Of a stretch of 64,000 nt of DNA, positions 53,057 through 62,939 are shown one piece after another. Position 1 is the stretch's first letter. Every line of letters starts with the position of its first letter. The DNA is from Pseudomonas sp. HR96 (GTDB taxonomy: Bacteria > Pseudomonadota > Gammaproteobacteria > Pseudomonadales > Pseudomonadaceae): contig NZ_CP139141.1 of the NCBI RefSeq assembly GCF_034059295.1, positions 2,897,001 to 2,961,000 on the forward strand. The letters run 5' to 3'. The position numbers were made by a program, and so were the translations under genes. Under the pieces are notes generated by a model, which made no database searches, was not told the DNA's origin, and was given only the letters and a program-made list of their open reading frames with translations.

Positions 53057-54589
53057 TCACCGCCGGCCGAGGTTCGCACCCAGGCGCGCCAATCTCGGGT
53101 ACAGGTCCCGCAGCCGTGGGTAGAGATCGGCATAGACCCCCAGCAGTTCCTGATGAAAGGCCCGCAAGTCAGGGTTGGGTTCGAAGGTTTCACCGCCCTG
53201 GGTCATCGCCCCGGCCGCTTCGGCAAAGCTGGAGTACCACCCTGCCCCGACCGCTGCGGCGATCCCGGCGCCCAGGCTGGAGGCTTCCTGGGTAATGGCG
53301 CGGATCACCGGGCGGTCGCTGACGTCCGCCATGATTTGGCACCACAGCCGCGAACTGGCGCCGCCGCCGATGGCGATGAAGGCCTCTACCGGCTGCCCGG
53401 TGGCGGCGACCACCGCGCGGGTGGCCACGGCCTGTTCCAGAGCGATGCCTTCGAGCAGCGCGCGGTAGATGTCGCCGCGGCCATGGTCGGGCGACAGGCC
53501 CAGCAGGCAGCCGCGGGCATGGGCGTCCCAGTAGGGGTTCATCACGCCGTTCCAGTACGGCAGCAGGATCAGGCCGTTGCTGCCGGGCGCCACCTGCTCG
53601 GCCAGCGCCTCGAGTTCCAGCAGGCGCTCGGGCGTGGCGGCCACGTCGATGTCGAAGAACTGGCGCAGCAGGCTGTTGACCAGCAAGGTGCCGGCGCGCA
53701 GCGAAGTCTCGAGGATGTAGCCCTCGCCCGCCACTGCGCACATCGTGCGAAACGCCTGGGAAATCTGCACGGTCTCGGCGTACACGCCGGAAACGATGGC
53801 CGTGCCGATGTTCAGGTAGGCCATGCCCGGGTGCACCACGCCGATGCCCAGGCCGCCGGCCTGGCCGTCGCCGCCACCGGCCACCAGCGCCACCCCGGCC
53901 GGCAGCCCGGTCAGCGCGGCGGCCTCTGGCGTAATGCGGCCCAGCACCGTGCCGGGCGCCACCGGCGTGGCAAAGCAGCCCGCCGGCAACGGCGTGGGCA
54001 ATGCCTGCAGGACCGCGTCGGCCCATTCATGGCGGTGCAGGTCGAAGGCGCCGAAGGGGTCGGCGCTGGCCCAGCTGGTGGCGAACTCGCCACTGAGCTG
54101 GCGCACCAGCCAGGCGTGGGGGTCGTAGACGTGGCGCACCCGGGCAAACAGCTCGGGTTCGTGGCGGGCCATCCACACCAGGCTGTAGATCGCCGGCGCC
54201 CAGTCGTGGGGCTTGCCGGTCAGGGTGTGCAGCGCGGTGTCGCCGAGCACCGAGGACAGGCTGTCGACCTCACCCTTGCGCCGCTCGTCGAGCCATAGGA
54301 AGGCCGGGCGCAGCAGGCGGTCATCGGCGTCGGTGACCGCCACGGTCTCGCGCTGGTTGGCGATGGCCACGGCCTGTACGGCATTGCCGTCGATCTGCCG
54401 GGTCAACGCCTGCAATGCCGCCTGGGCGGCGCGCCACCAGTCGTGGGGATCCTGCTCGTAGGCGCTGGCCTGCGGCCGGCTCATGCTCAGTGGCGAGCGC
54501 GCCTGCGCCAGCAGCTGGCCCTGGGCGTCCCAGGCGATGGCCTTGCAGGTGGTGGTGCTCAGATCGATACCGATGACGATTGGCTGCAT
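53057..54589 (-). CDS. FGGY-family sugar kinase (xylulokinase-like)
   Basis: The 510-residue protein starts at ATG 54589, with ataacaagag about 14 bases upstream; a TTG-type extension is unlikely. It has the FGGY N-terminal 'IVIGIDLSTTTCKAIAWDAQ', the middle 'ALVAGGGDGQAGGLGIGVVH' and the C-terminal 'FIAIGGGASSRLWCQIMADV'. FGGY kinases phosphorylate sugars or sugar alcohols. It is divergent from the LacI regulator gene, 129 bases away, and belongs to the sugar-alcohol cluster. The substrate is not settled by the sequence. Confidence 0.88.
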   Translation of the reverse strand: MQPIVIGIDLSTTTCKAIAWDAQGQLLAQARSPLSMSRPQASAYEQDPHDWWRAAQAALQALTRQIDGNAVQAVAIANQRETVAVTDADDRLLRPAFLWLDERRKGEVDSLSSVLGDTALHTLTGKPHDWAPAIYSLVWMARHEPELFARVRHVYDPHAWLVRQLSGEFATSWASADPFGAFDLHRHEWADAVLQALPTPLPAGCFATPVAPGTVLGRITPEAAALTGLPAGVALVAGGGDGQAGGLGIGVVHPGMAYLNIGTAIVSGVYAETVQISQAFRTMCAVAGEGYILETSLRAGTLLVNSLLRQFFDIDVAATPERLLELEALAEQVAPGSNGLILLPYWNGVMNPYWDAHARGCLLGLSPDHGRGDIYRALLEGIALEQAVATRAVVAATGQPVEAFIAIGGGASSRLWCQIMADVSDRPVIRAITQEASSLGAGIAAAVGAGWYSSFAEAAGAMTQGGETFEPNPDLRAFHQELLGVYADLYPRLRDLYPRLARLGANLGRR

Positions 54590-54718
54590 GGGGAAGTCGA
54601 CTCTTGTTATAGGTGTTGTAGTGCTCAACGAGGTGCCTGCTGCTGAGCCTAGCTCAGCCGTTTGCCGGTGCTGGCGGGTGTGCTACCGTCAGCGCAACGT
54701 CCAGTATTCGCCGAGCCC

Positions 54719-55738
54719 ATGAGCAAAAAAGTCCCCGTCACCGTCAGCGACATCGCCCGCCGCGTCAACATGACCTCGCAGACCGTGTCCAGGGCCCTGA
54801 ACAAACCCGACCTGGTCAAGCCGGCAACCCTGGCGAAGATCCTCAAGGTGGCCCAGGAGCTCGACTATGTGCCCAACGCCTTCGCCCGCAGCCTCAAGCG
54901 CAGCGAGAGCCTGATCATCGGGCTGATCACCGCCTCGGTGGACAACCCCTTCTACAGCGAGATGATCAAGGCCATCTCGCGCGAGGCCAAGAAGCACGAC
55001 TACACCATCATGCTGATCGACACCGACGGTTCCGAAGCGCTGGAGAGCAAGGCGGTCGACACGCTGCTCGGTTACCGGGTGGCGGGTATCGTGCTGTCGC
55101 CGGTGTCCGACGAGCCGCATTACCAGCCGCCCTACCTCGGCCGCCTGAGCAACGGCGACATGCCGGTGGTGCAGCTGGACCGCGCGCTGCAGGGCAGCCC
55201 GTTCAGCCACGTGGTGCTCGACAATTACGAGAGCGGCTTGAAGGGCGGGCGCTACCTGCTGGCCTGCAAACCCGAGCTGCGGCGCCTGCTGGTGTTGACC
55301 GGGCCTGCCCGCTCGCAGATTTCCGAGGAGCGTCTGCGAGGGGTCGAGGCGGCGCTCCAGGAGGCCGGCCGACCGGTGCAGCTGACCGTCTGCGCCGGCG
55401 ACTACACCCTGGAGCCCTCTTACGCCAGCACCTTGGCTTACCTGCAGGGCGAGGGGCAACCGGACGCCATTTTCGGTTTCAACCAGCTGATTACCCTGGG
55501 GGCCATGAAGGCCCTGCGTGATCGCGGCATCGCTCATGAACAGGTGGCCATCTGCGGCATCGATCGGCTGCCGTTTGCCGACATCTTCGGTATCCCCATC
55601 GCCTGCATCGCCCACGACGCGTCACGCGCCGGCAGCCAGGCGGTGCAATTGCTGCTGGCACGGATTCAGGACCGCAGCCTGCCGCGCAGCCAAATAGTGA
55701 TCGGCGGCGAGCTGGAGAATGGGCTGCCCGCCGCCTAG
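54719..55738 (+). CDS. LacI-family transcriptional regulator
   Basis: The 339-residue protein has the LacI helix-turn-helix and hinge ('VTVSDIARRVNMTSQTVSRA' then LNKPDLVKPATLAKI) and a periplasmic-binding-like effector domain ('SLIIGLITASVDNPFYSEMI'). It is the only regulator in the sugar-alcohol cluster and probably represses it until an inducer binds. A matching operator is found at 62811-62828. It is convergent with the SDR gene. Confidence 0.92.
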   Translation: MSKKVPVTVSDIARRVNMTSQTVSRALNKPDLVKPATLAKILKVAQELDYVPNAFARSLKRSESLIIGLITASVDNPFYSEMIKAISREAKKHDYTIMLIDTDGSEALESKAVDTLLGYRVAGIVLSPVSDEPHYQPPYLGRLSNGDMPVVQLDRALQGSPFSHVVLDNYESGLKGGRYLLACKPELRRLLVLTGPARSQISEERLRGVEAALQEAGRPVQLTVCAGDYTLEPSYASTLAYLQGEGQPDAIFGFNQLITLGAMKALRDRGIAHEQVAICGIDRLPFADIFGIPIACIAHDASRAGSQAVQLLLARIQDRSLPRSQIVIGGELENGLPAA

Positions 55739-55774
55739 GTGGCGCCCACACGCACCTCGCCCCCGCTCTTACCT

Positions 55775-56512
55775 TCACCGACTGGTATAGCCCCCGTCGA
55801 TCGGCAGCGACACGCCGCTGATCATCGACGCTGCGTCGCTTAGCAGGAACAGGATCGGCATGGCCACTTCCACCGGCTCGGCGAAGCGCCCCAGCGGTAT
55901 CCCGGCCAGCGCCGGGTCGCGTTTGGCCGGGGCGCTCCACACCTGCACGGCCATGGGCGTCAGGGTGACAGTGGGGTTGACGCTGTTGACCCGGATGCCA
56001 TGGCGCCCCCATTCGCCGCACTGTACCCGGGTCATGGCGTCCATGGCGGCCTTGGACGCGCAGTAGGTCAGGTGGTCGTCGAGCGCCACCAGTGCCGACT
56101 GGCTCGAGACGTTGACCAGGCTGCCGGCGATACCGGCGGCAATCATGCCCCGGGCGACTGCGGCGGCGACCTGCGCGGCGGCGCGCACATTGACCGCCAT
56201 GACGTGATCGAAGCCTTCGCTGCTGAAGGCGCTGGCGGCTTCGATCAGGGCGATGCCAGCGCAGTTGACCAGGCCGTGCAGCGCCGGCAACCGCTGCAAC
56301 TCTGCGTCCAGCGCGACGCTGTCGGCCATGTTCACCCGAACCGTATGGCAGCCCAGCGCCGCGAGGTTTTCCAGAGCCTGGGGGTCACGGCCCATGGCCC
56401 ACACCTCGGCGCCGGCGGCCAGCAGCGCCTGGGTCACTTCCCAGCCGATGCCGCTGCTGGCGCCGGTGACCAATACCCGCTGGCCGTTGAAGTCGAACGT
56501 CGGCTGGCTCAT
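55775..56512 (-). CDS. SDR dehydrogenase of the sugar-alcohol cluster
   Basis: The 245-residue classical SDR has the cofactor motif TGASSGIGWE (about residues 16-25), the catalytic Ser in 'LVNVSSQSALVALDDH' and the YxxxK pair in 'TYCASKAAMD'. It has L-xylulose-reductase-like spacing and the C-terminal 'SLPIDGGYTSR'. ATG 56512 overlaps the upstream kinase stop (ATGA). It probably interconverts a polyol and a ketose in the pathway and is the last gene of the operon. Confidence 0.88.
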   Translation of the reverse strand: MSQPTFDFNGQRVLVTGASSGIGWEVTQALLAAGAEVWAMGRDPQALENLAALGCHTVRVNMADSVALDAELQRLPALHGLVNCAGIALIEAASAFSSEGFDHVMAVNVRAAAQVAAAVARGMIAAGIAGSLVNVSSQSALVALDDHLTYCASKAAMDAMTRVQCGEWGRHGIRVNSVNPTVTLTPMAVQVWSAPAKRDPALAGIPLGRFAEPVEVAMPILFLLSDAASMISGVSLPIDGGYTSR

Positions 56513-58047
56513 GAGGCGGCCTCCTGCAGGTCGTGCATGATGGGTTTGAGGGCCGGGTACAAGGCCACGTAATCCTGGTACAGCCGCGAGTACAGGGCCA
56601 CGCGTTCGGCCTGCGGCTCGGCGCGCGGACGCAGCCGGACCCAGCCGCGATGCACCTGCGCTTCGTCCACCAGGCCGGCGCTGTGGGCCGCCAGCAGGGC
56701 CGCACCGAGGGCCGCCTCGACTTCCTGAACGATGGTGTCCACCGGGTAGCCGGTGATGTCGCTGATGATCTGCATCCACAGGTCCGAATGGCTGGCACCG
56801 CCCACCACGATCAGTCGCCGGTCCAGGCGCTGGGCACCGCGCTGGCCCGCCTCGATATTGTGGCGCAGCGCAAAGCCGACCCCTTCGAGGACCGCGCGGT
56901 ACAGGTGGATGCGGCTGTGATACAGGCTCAGGCCGACGAAACTGCCGCTGGCGCGGTCGTCCCATACCGGGCTGCGCTCGCCCATCAGGTAGGGCAGAAA
57001 CAGCAGCCCGTCACTGCCGGCGGGGACCTGCACGGCGGCGCGCTCGAGAATGACGTGGCTGTCCTCGCCGCTGTCGCGGCCCTGTTGCGCCTCGGCCTGG
57101 CAGAACTGCTCGCGAAACCAGCTGACCGAAGCGCCGGCGGTGATCGCCCCGCCAAAGATGTACAGGTCGCGCGCGCCATTGAACACGTGGGGGAAGCTGA
57201 CCAGGCCGTGGCGCGCGTCCACCTGCTGGTTGAGGTAGCCCCAGCACATGCTGGTGCCGATCATCGCCACATGGTTGCCCGCCCGGGTCACCCCGGCGGC
57301 GAAGGTGGCCATGGCTGCGTCCACCCCGCCCGCCAATACCGGCATGCCCGCCGCCAGCCCCAGCCGCTGGGCCCACGCTGGCAACAGGCCGCCGACCACC
57401 TCGCCCGAGTGCAGCAGGCGCTCGGGCATCAAGCCGGGCTCGATGCCCAGCGCCTCGAGCATCGGCCGCGACCATTCGCGCGCGGCCATGTCGTAGACAC
57501 CGCCGATGTTGCCCGCCGAGCTGTGGTCCACCGCCAGCTCGCCGGTCAGGCAATGGTTGACGTAGCTGTTGGGCGGCAGCAGATAGCGCGTGCGCGCCCA
57601 CACCTCGGGACGCTGCTGCTTGAGCCAAAGCATCTTGGTGAAGCCGTAGTAGCTGTCCACGCCGTTGCCGGTGATGGCGTACAACTGCTGCAGGTCGACG
57701 TGTTGGCGGACCCACTCGACCTGTTCGCCGGCGCGCCGGTCCATCCAGATCAGGCAGGGGTGCAGCGGCTCGATCTGCGCGTCCACGGCAATCCCGGAAC
57801 CACCGTACAGGCTGCTGATGCACAGCCCCTTGATCCGCTCGGGCGCCACGCCCGCGCTGCGCACACATCCCGCCACGCACTGTTCGACCGCCTGCAGCCA
57901 GACCTGCGGCCACTGCTCGGCCCAGCGCGGCCTGGGGGTGTCGACCTTGTAGCCGTGGCTGTGCTGGGCGACGATGGCGCCCTCGCCGTCCACCAGCAGG
58001 GCCTTGGTGCTCTGGGTGCCGATGTCGACCCCGATGACGTAATCCAT
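56509..58047 (-). CDS. FGGY-family carbohydrate kinase
   Basis: The 512-residue kinase has 'YVIGVDIGTQSTKALLVDGE' at the N-terminus, 'GGVDAAMATFAAGV' and 'IGTSMCWGY' in the middle and 'RLIVVGGASHSDLWMQIISD' near the C-terminus, the FGGY-C motif. It differs from the kinase at 53057, so the cluster holds two kinases of different specificity. It lies between the dehydrogenase genes within the operon. The substrate may be a ketose or polyol; which is not known. Confidence 0.88.
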   Translation of the reverse strand: MDYVIGVDIGTQSTKALLVDGEGAIVAQHSHGYKVDTPRPRWAEQWPQVWLQAVEQCVAGCVRSAGVAPERIKGLCISSLYGGSGIAVDAQIEPLHPCLIWMDRRAGEQVEWVRQHVDLQQLYAITGNGVDSYYGFTKMLWLKQQRPEVWARTRYLLPPNSYVNHCLTGELAVDHSSAGNIGGVYDMAAREWSRPMLEALGIEPGLMPERLLHSGEVVGGLLPAWAQRLGLAAGMPVLAGGVDAAMATFAAGVTRAGNHVAMIGTSMCWGYLNQQVDARHGLVSFPHVFNGARDLYIFGGAITAGASVSWFREQFCQAEAQQGRDSGEDSHVILERAAVQVPAGSDGLLFLPYLMGERSPVWDDRASGSFVGLSLYHSRIHLYRAVLEGVGFALRHNIEAGQRGAQRLDRRLIVVGGASHSDLWMQIISDITGYPVDTIVQEVEAALGAALLAAHSAGLVDEAQVHRGWVRLRPRAEPQAERVALYSRLYQDYVALYPALKPIMHDLQEAAS

Positions 58048-58107
58048 AGCTGCGTTCTCTTGTTATGGTGGTCACGCTTGACTTAGCGGCCACGGCCGGC
58101 CGCGGCA

Positions 58108-59202
58108 TCAGGCGGGCTTGAGCAGTACCTTGATCGAGCGCGTCGAGTTGGCCAGTTCGAACGCCTCGGCGTAGTCGTCCAGACCGAAGTCGTGGGTGAC
58201 GATGCCCTTGGAGGTCACCAGCCCGCGCTCGAACAGGTCAATGGCCACCGGGTAGCAGTACGGACCCAGATGGGCGCCGCGCACATCCAGCTCCTTGCGG
58301 TCACCGATGATCGACCAGTCGGCGCTGGTCTCGGCGCCGAACACGCTGAACTCGACGAAACGGCCCAGCTTGCGAATCAGCTCCAGGCCCTGGGTGACGC
58401 CCACCGGCACGCCGGTGGTTTCAATGTAGACGTCGCAGCCGTAGCCGTCGGTGAGGCTGTGGATGATCGCCTTGGCGTCGTCGCGGCCGGGGTTGATGAT
58501 CACGTCGGCACCGTATTGCCGGGCCAGCTCCAGGCGCTCGTCGACCATGTCGATCACCACCAGCTTTTTCGGCGTTTTCAGCGCCGCCACCTGCACCATG
58601 CACAGGCCCAGGGTGCCGGCCCCGGCGATCACCAGCACGTCGTCCAGTTGCACGTCACCGCGGTTGACGGTGTGGATGGCGCAGGCCATCGGTTCGATCA
58701 GGGCCGAGTCCTCCAGCGACACCGACTCGGGAATGCGGTGCACGATGGCGGTTTTCGGAATGCGCATGTACTGGGCCATGCCGCCTTCGGCGACGTCCTT
58801 CTGAAAGCCGAAGATGTTGTGCACCTCGCACATCCAGTATTTGCCGGACTTGCAGAAGCGGCACTTCTCGCAGGGCACGATCTGCTCGGCGATCACCTTG
58901 TCACCCAGCGACACCCCGAAATGCTCCTCGGCGCCCTCGCCGACCTGCTCCACGTAGCCGAAGAACTCGTGGCCGGGAATCACCGGCGCCTTGACCCAGG
59001 GGCTGTCACCGCCCCAGAACATCGCCGCGCCCGAATGGCACTTGCAATCGCTGGCGCAGATGCCGCAGGCGCCGATGCGGATCACCAGTTCCAGAGCGCG
59101 CGCCTGGGGTTTGCCGATGCGCTCCAGGCGGTAGTCCTTGGGGGCGTGGCAGACGACGGCTTGCATGCTGTTGTTGTTGTTGTTGTTGTTGTGGTCTTGC
59201 AT
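58108..59202 (-). CDS. zinc-dependent polyol dehydrogenase (erythritol/L-threitol dehydrogenase-like)
   Basis: The 364-residue medium-chain dehydrogenase has the catalytic zinc ligands in 'GACGICASDCKCH' and 'PGHEFFGYVE', the structural zinc Cys set 'CEKCRFCKSGKYWMC' and the cofactor motif 'VLVIAGAGTLGLCM'. The sequence resembles the erythritol/L-threitol dehydrogenase group, which turns L-threitol into L-erythrulose. The start ATG 59202 precedes a run of seven Asn codons; an alternative ATG lies at 59166 after it. Third-party annotation of related clusters would test the substrate. Confidence 0.85.
   Translation of the reverse strand: MQDHNNNNNNNSMQAVVCHAPKDYRLERIGKPQARALELVIRIGACGICASDCKCHSGAAMFWGGDSPWVKAPVIPGHEFFGYVEQVGEGAEEHFGVSLGDKVIAEQIVPCEKCRFCKSGKYWMCEVHNIFGFQKDVAEGGMAQYMRIPKTAIVHRIPESVSLEDSALIEPMACAIHTVNRGDVQLDDVLVIAGAGTLGLCMVQVAALKTPKKLVVIDMVDERLELARQYGADVIINPGRDDAKAIIHSLTDGYGCDVYIETTGVPVGVTQGLELIRKLGRFVEFSVFGAETSADWSIIGDRKELDVRGAHLGPYCYPVAIDLFERGLVTSKGIVTHDFGLDDYAEAFELANSTRSIKVLLKPA
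59171..59191. repeat. (TTG)7 trinucleotide repeat
   Basis: Seven tandem ttg units lie near the 5' end of the zinc dehydrogenase gene and encode an Asn run between two candidate start codons. Confidence 0.95.
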
Positions 59203-59271
59203 GTCGATTCACCTTTTTGCGGACGAAGGAAGGCCCGGTGGCCGGGCGGGCCACCCTGGGCGAGCAGCGTG

Positions 59272-60267
59272 TTACTTGTGGCGTTGCCGGCTGATGAAGA
59301 TCGCCAGCAGGATGATCGCGCCCTTGATCACGCTCTGTACGTAGGGCGAGACGCCGAGCATGTTCAGGCCGTTGTTGAGCACCCCCAGCAGCAGGGCACC
59401 GACCAGGGTGCCGACGATCACCCCGCGGCCGCCGGCAATGGACGCTCCGCCCAGCACCACGGCGGCGATGGCGTCGAGCTCGAAGCCGACCCCGGCGTTG
59501 GGCTGGCCGCTCATCAGCCGCGACGACAGCACCAGCCCGGCGATGGCCGCAGTCAGGCCGCTGATGGAATACACCAGCAGCTTGAAGCGCGATGCGCGCA
59601 CTCCGCTCAGGCGCACGGCTTCCTCGTTGCCGCCAATGGCATAGATGTAGCGGCCGATGCGCGTGTGCTGCAGCAGCACCCAGGCGAGGAAATAGGTGGC
59701 GAGCATGATCAGGATCGGCACCTGGATGCCCCACAGGGTGCCGCGGCCGAACCAGGCGAACCAGTCGGGCATGCCGGCGATCGGGTAGCCGTCGGTGTAC
59801 ATCAGGCCCAGGCCCCGGGCGATGCCCATGGTCGCCAGGGTGACGATGATCGGCGGCATTTTCAGGTAGGCGACGAACACGCCGTTGCCGACGCCGAAGC
59901 CGACGCCTACCAGCAGCCCCACCAGCATGGCGATGGGCGCCGGCACCCCGGCCACCATCAAGCCGGTGGTCAGGGTCCCGGCCAGGGCCATGACCGGCCC
60001 CACCGACAGGTCGATGCCGCCCGTGAGGATCACGCAGGTCATGCCCACGGCGATGATCGCGTTGATCGACACCTGGCGGGCGATGTTTTCCAGGTTGGCG
60101 CCGGTGAGGAACTTGTCGCTGGCGAAGATCATGAACAGGGTCACCACCACCAACCCGACGAAGGGGTAGAAGGCCGGCGAGCGGATCAGCTGCGCGAAGT
60201 CCTTGCGCAGGCCATGGGCGGCATGGCCGGCGGGCTTGGCCGGCGCATTCTTAATGGACGTGAACAC
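59272..60267 (-). CDS. sugar ABC transporter permease (RbsC-like)
   Basis: The 331-residue protein has about 9-10 membrane helices and the RbsC-type motifs '[20 protein letters not shown]', '[20 protein letters not shown]', and '[17 protein letters not shown]'. It forms the channel for a ribose-type sugar importer. No ATG precedes the first helix; GTG 60267, 17 bases inside the ATPase gene, is the likely start. Confidence 0.9.
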   Translation of the reverse strand: MFTSIKNAPAKPAGHAAHGLRKDFAQLIRSPAFYPFVGLVVVTLFMIFASDKFLTGANLENIARQVSINAIIAVGMTCVILTGGIDLSVGPVMALAGTLTTGLMVAGVPAPIAMLVGLLVGVGFGVGNGVFVAYLKMPPIIVTLATMGIARGLGLMYTDGYPIAGMPDWFAWFGRGTLWGIQVPILIMLATYFLAWVLLQHTRIGRYIYAIGGNEEAVRLSGVRASRFKLLVYSISGLTAAIAGLVLSSRLMSGQPNAGVGFELDAIAAVVLGGASIAGGRGVIVGTLVGALLLGVLNNGLNMLGVSPYVQSVIKGAIILLAIFISRQRHK

Positions 60268-61762
60268 TGTGGCGACTCCCGGTGGCGTGACGCATCACCT
60301 CTTGGGGGTTGACGTTGGCGGCCTCGAGTACATCGACGATGGCGCCCTTGTTGAACACGGCGACGCGGTCGCACATGCCGATGATCTCCGGCAGCTCGGA
60401 GGAGATCATGATGATGGCGAAGCCCTGCTCGGTCAGCCGGCGCATCAGCGTGTAGATTTCCGCCTTGGCGCCGACGTCGATGCCGCGGGTCGGCTCGTCG
60501 AAGATCAGGATGTCGCAGTGATGGTTGATCCAGCGCGCGATCACCACCTTCTGCTGGTTGCCGCCACTGAGGTTGAGCACCCGGCTTTCGCAGGTCGGCG
60601 CCTTGATCGCCAGCTGCTTCATCAGCTCGGTGGTGGTCAGGTCTTCCTTGCGCCGGTCGAGCAGGTGGCCATGGCCCTCGTACTTGCCCAGGTTGTTCAG
60701 CGAGATGTTCTCGCGAATGCTGAAGTCGACGATCAGCCCTTCGCTCTTGCGGCTCTCGGGCAGCAGGCCGATGCCGTTGGCCAGCGCCTGGGCCGGGTCG
60801 CCCAGCTGCACCGGCAGGCCGTGCAGCAGCACCTCCTTGCTGACCACACCCAAGGCCCCGATGACGCCCAGGGCCAGCTCGGTGCGCCCGGAGCCCACCA
60901 GCCCGGCGAAGCCGAGGATCTCGCCGCGGTGCAGTTTGAAGTGATTGTGCGGGCCGTTGCGCACCAGCTGGATGTCGCGCACTTCCAGTACCACCTCGCT
61001 GCTGGGGGTGCTGGTCTTGGCCGGAAAGCTGGCCTCCAGGCGCCGCCCGACCATCATCTCGACCAGGGTGTCGATGTCGCTGTCGGCCACGGTCAGGGCG
61101 CCGACGTTGCAGCCGTCGCGCAGCACGCTGATGCGGTCACAGACCTGGAAGATCTCCTCCAGGTGATGGGAAATGAAGATCACCGCCACGCCCTGGCTTT
61201 TCAGCTCGCGCATGATGTCGAACAGCAGCGCCGCCTCGGTGGGCGTCAAGGTAGCGGTCGGCTCGTCGAGGATCAGCAGACGCGCCTCCAGGGCCAGGGC
61301 CTTGGCGATCTCGACGAACTGCTGCTCGGCCACGCTCAGGTGCTGCACCGCGCAGTCAAGGTCGATCTGCACGCCGAGGCGGTCGAACAGGGCAATGGCC
61401 TTGTCGCGCATCGGCTGCTTGCGCAGCAGGCCGAAGCCGTTGACCAGCTCATGGCCCAGGAAGATGTTTTCCACGGCATTGAGGTAGGGGATCAGGCTGA
61501 ATTCCTGAAAGACGATGCCGATGCCGGCGGCGATGGCCTCATGGTAGGTCGCGAAATGCTGCTGCGCGCCGTCGATCAGGATGCTGCCCTGGTCCTGGTG
61601 CTCGACGCCGGCGAGGATCTTCATCAGGGTCGATTTGCCCGCGCCGTTCTCGCCGAGCAAGGCGTGGATCTCGCCGCGCTCGACCCTGAGGTTGATGGAT
61701 TTGAGCGCCTGCACGCCCGGGTAGCTCTTGCAGATGTTGTCCAATTGCAGAAGGCTGCTCAT
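60251..61762 (-). CDS. sugar ABC transporter ATPase (RbsA-like, duplicated)
   Basis: The 503-residue protein (ATG 61762, GAGGTG upstream) has two ABC domains as in RbsA. The first has Walker [11 protein letters not shown] (about residues 37-46), the signature-like '[15 protein letters not shown]' and Walker B '[12 protein letters not shown]'. The second has degenerate Walker A '[12 protein letters not shown]', signature '[14 protein letters not shown]' and '[17 protein letters not shown]'. It powers import of a sugar or sugar alcohol. Confidence 0.93.
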   Translation of the reverse strand: MSSLLQLDNICKSYPGVQALKSINLRVERGEIHALLGENGAGKSTLMKILAGVEHQDQGSILIDGAQQHFATYHEAIAAGIGIVFQEFSLIPYLNAVENIFLGHELVNGFGLLRKQPMRDKAIALFDRLGVQIDLDCAVQHLSVAEQQFVEIAKALALEARLLILDEPTATLTPTEAALLFDIMRELKSQGVAVIFISHHLEEIFQVCDRISVLRDGCNVGALTVADSDIDTLVEMMVGRRLEASFPAKTSTPSSEVVLEVRDIQLVRNGPHNHFKLHRGEILGFAGLVGSGRTELALGVIGALGVVSKEVLLHGLPVQLGDPAQALANGIGLLPESRKSEGLIVDFSIRENISLNNLGKYEGHGHLLDRRKEDLTTTELMKQLAIKAPTCESRVLNLSGGNQQKVVIARWINHHCDILIFDEPTRGIDVGAKAEIYTLMRRLTEQGFAIIMISSELPEIIGMCDRVAVFNKGAIVDVLEAANVNPQEVMRHATGSRHSVHVH

Positions 61763-61828
61763 AGGCACCTCGTCGAACCGCAATCGTGGGGATGGCGCCC
61801 GCCAGCCGAGGCGGCAGGCGCAGCGGGC

Positions 61829-62776
61829 TTACCAGCTGAAGGTCTTGGCCTTGGCCTGGTCGACCAGCAGGATGTCCACCGGGATGGCCTTGGGCACCTG
61901 GGCGCCCCACTTCCTGGCCAGCGCCACGCCGAGGGCCAGGCGCACCTGGTCACGGGGATACTGCGCGGAAGTCGCGATGAACTTGCTGCCCGGCTTCTGG
62001 ATTTCCTTGATGGCTTCCGGGGCGCCGTCGACGCTGGTCAGCTTGACGTCCATGCCGCTGGACTCGATGGCGGCCAGGGCGCCCAGCGAGCCGTTGTCGT
62101 TGACGCTGAACAGGCCCTTGAGGTTGGGTTGCGCCTGCAGCATGTTCTCGGTGACGCTGAGGGCCTGGTCACGCTCCTGCTTGCCGTTCTGGATGCTGAC
62201 GATCTTGATGTCCGGGTACTTGCCCAAGGCGTCCTTGCAACCGCGCACCCGTTCCAGGATCGGCACCACGGCAATGCCGTCGAGAATGCCGACATCGCCC
62301 TTGCCGCCGATGTTTTTGGCCAGGTAGTCGCAGGCCTGCACGCCGGCGTCGTAGTTTTTCGAGCCGACGAAGGAATCCAGCGGGCCATCGGCCTGGGCGT
62401 CCACCGCGACCACTACCACCCCCTTGTCGTGGGCCTGCTTGACCGCCGACTGCACACCGACCGAGTCGGTGGGGTTGATGATGAGGATATCGATGCCCTT
62501 TTGCAGCATGTCCTCGATGTCGCTCAGCTGCTTGGAGACGTCGTGGCGCGCGTCGGTCACCAGCAGGTCGGCGCCGATGCTCTTGCTGGCATCCTGCAGG
62601 GCGTCCTTCATGGTGACGAAGTAGGGGTTGTTGATCTCTTGAAACGACACGCCGATCTTGTACGGCCCGCTCTTGCTGGCGTCGGCGGCCTGTACGCAGG
62701 GCGTGGAAATCGCGGCAACGGCTACGGCGAGGGAACAGACGGCGGCACGAAGGCCGTGGGGCAAGCGGATTGTCAT
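61829..62776 (-). CDS. sugar ABC substrate-binding protein (RbsB-like)
   Basis: The 315-residue protein (ATG 62776) has a Sec signal, with Cys in 'STPCVQAAD' just before the cleavage site, and a two-lobed type 1 binding fold: 'GVSFQEINNPYFVTMKDAL', 'DILIINPTDSVGVQSAVKQA', 'VVVVAVDAQADGPLDSFVGS' and 'LFSVNDNGSLGALAAIESSG'. It captures the imported sugar or polyol. It is the first gene of the operon, with a LacI-type operator 35 bases upstream. Confidence 0.92.
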   Translation of the reverse strand: MTIRLPHGLRAAVCSLAVAVAAISTPCVQAADASKSGPYKIGVSFQEINNPYFVTMKDALQDASKSIGADLLVTDARHDVSKQLSDIEDMLQKGIDILIINPTDSVGVQSAVKQAHDKGVVVVAVDAQADGPLDSFVGSKNYDAGVQACDYLAKNIGGKGDVGILDGIAVVPILERVRGCKDALGKYPDIKIVSIQNGKQERDQALSVTENMLQAQPNLKGLFSVNDNGSLGALAAIESSGMDVKLTSVDGAPEAIKEIQKPGSKFIATSAQYPRDQVRLALGVALARKWGAQVPKAIPVDILLVDQAKAKTFSW

Positions 62777-62810
62777 GGCGAAGATCCCGTTTTTGTTATT
62801 TTTAAGCGGA

Positions 62811-62828
62811 AATGTCATCGTTAACATT
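62811..62828. promoter_or_regulatory. LacI-family operator in the divergent control region
   Basis: aatgtcatcgttaacatt is an imperfect 18-bp palindrome with the central CG and outer TG/CA of LacI/GalR-family sites. It lies between the divergent binding-protein and DhaK-type genes, where one repressor could control both. Confidence 0.6.
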
Positions 62829-62939
62829 CTGGAAATTAGCAGAGAAATATGTCAGGTGCAATGGCCTCATTGGACATCAAGCCCAGCACCTTCCAGACTG
62901 CTGAAAAAACAATAGCTCCCGCAGAGGCCCCTCCCCCCC

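Noticed and set aside
59171..59191. Phase-variable on/off switch
   Set aside because: The repeat unit is three bases, so changes in copy number cannot shift the frame.
58192..60312. Plus-strand reading frame of 706 codons
   Set aside because: It is antisense to the polyol dehydrogenase and permease genes and has a His/Gln/Asp-rich composition unlike a real protein.
60203..62824. Very long plus-strand reading frame (873 codons)
   Set aside because: It is antisense to the clearly recognised sugar ATPase and binding-protein genes; high GC content keeps such frames open.
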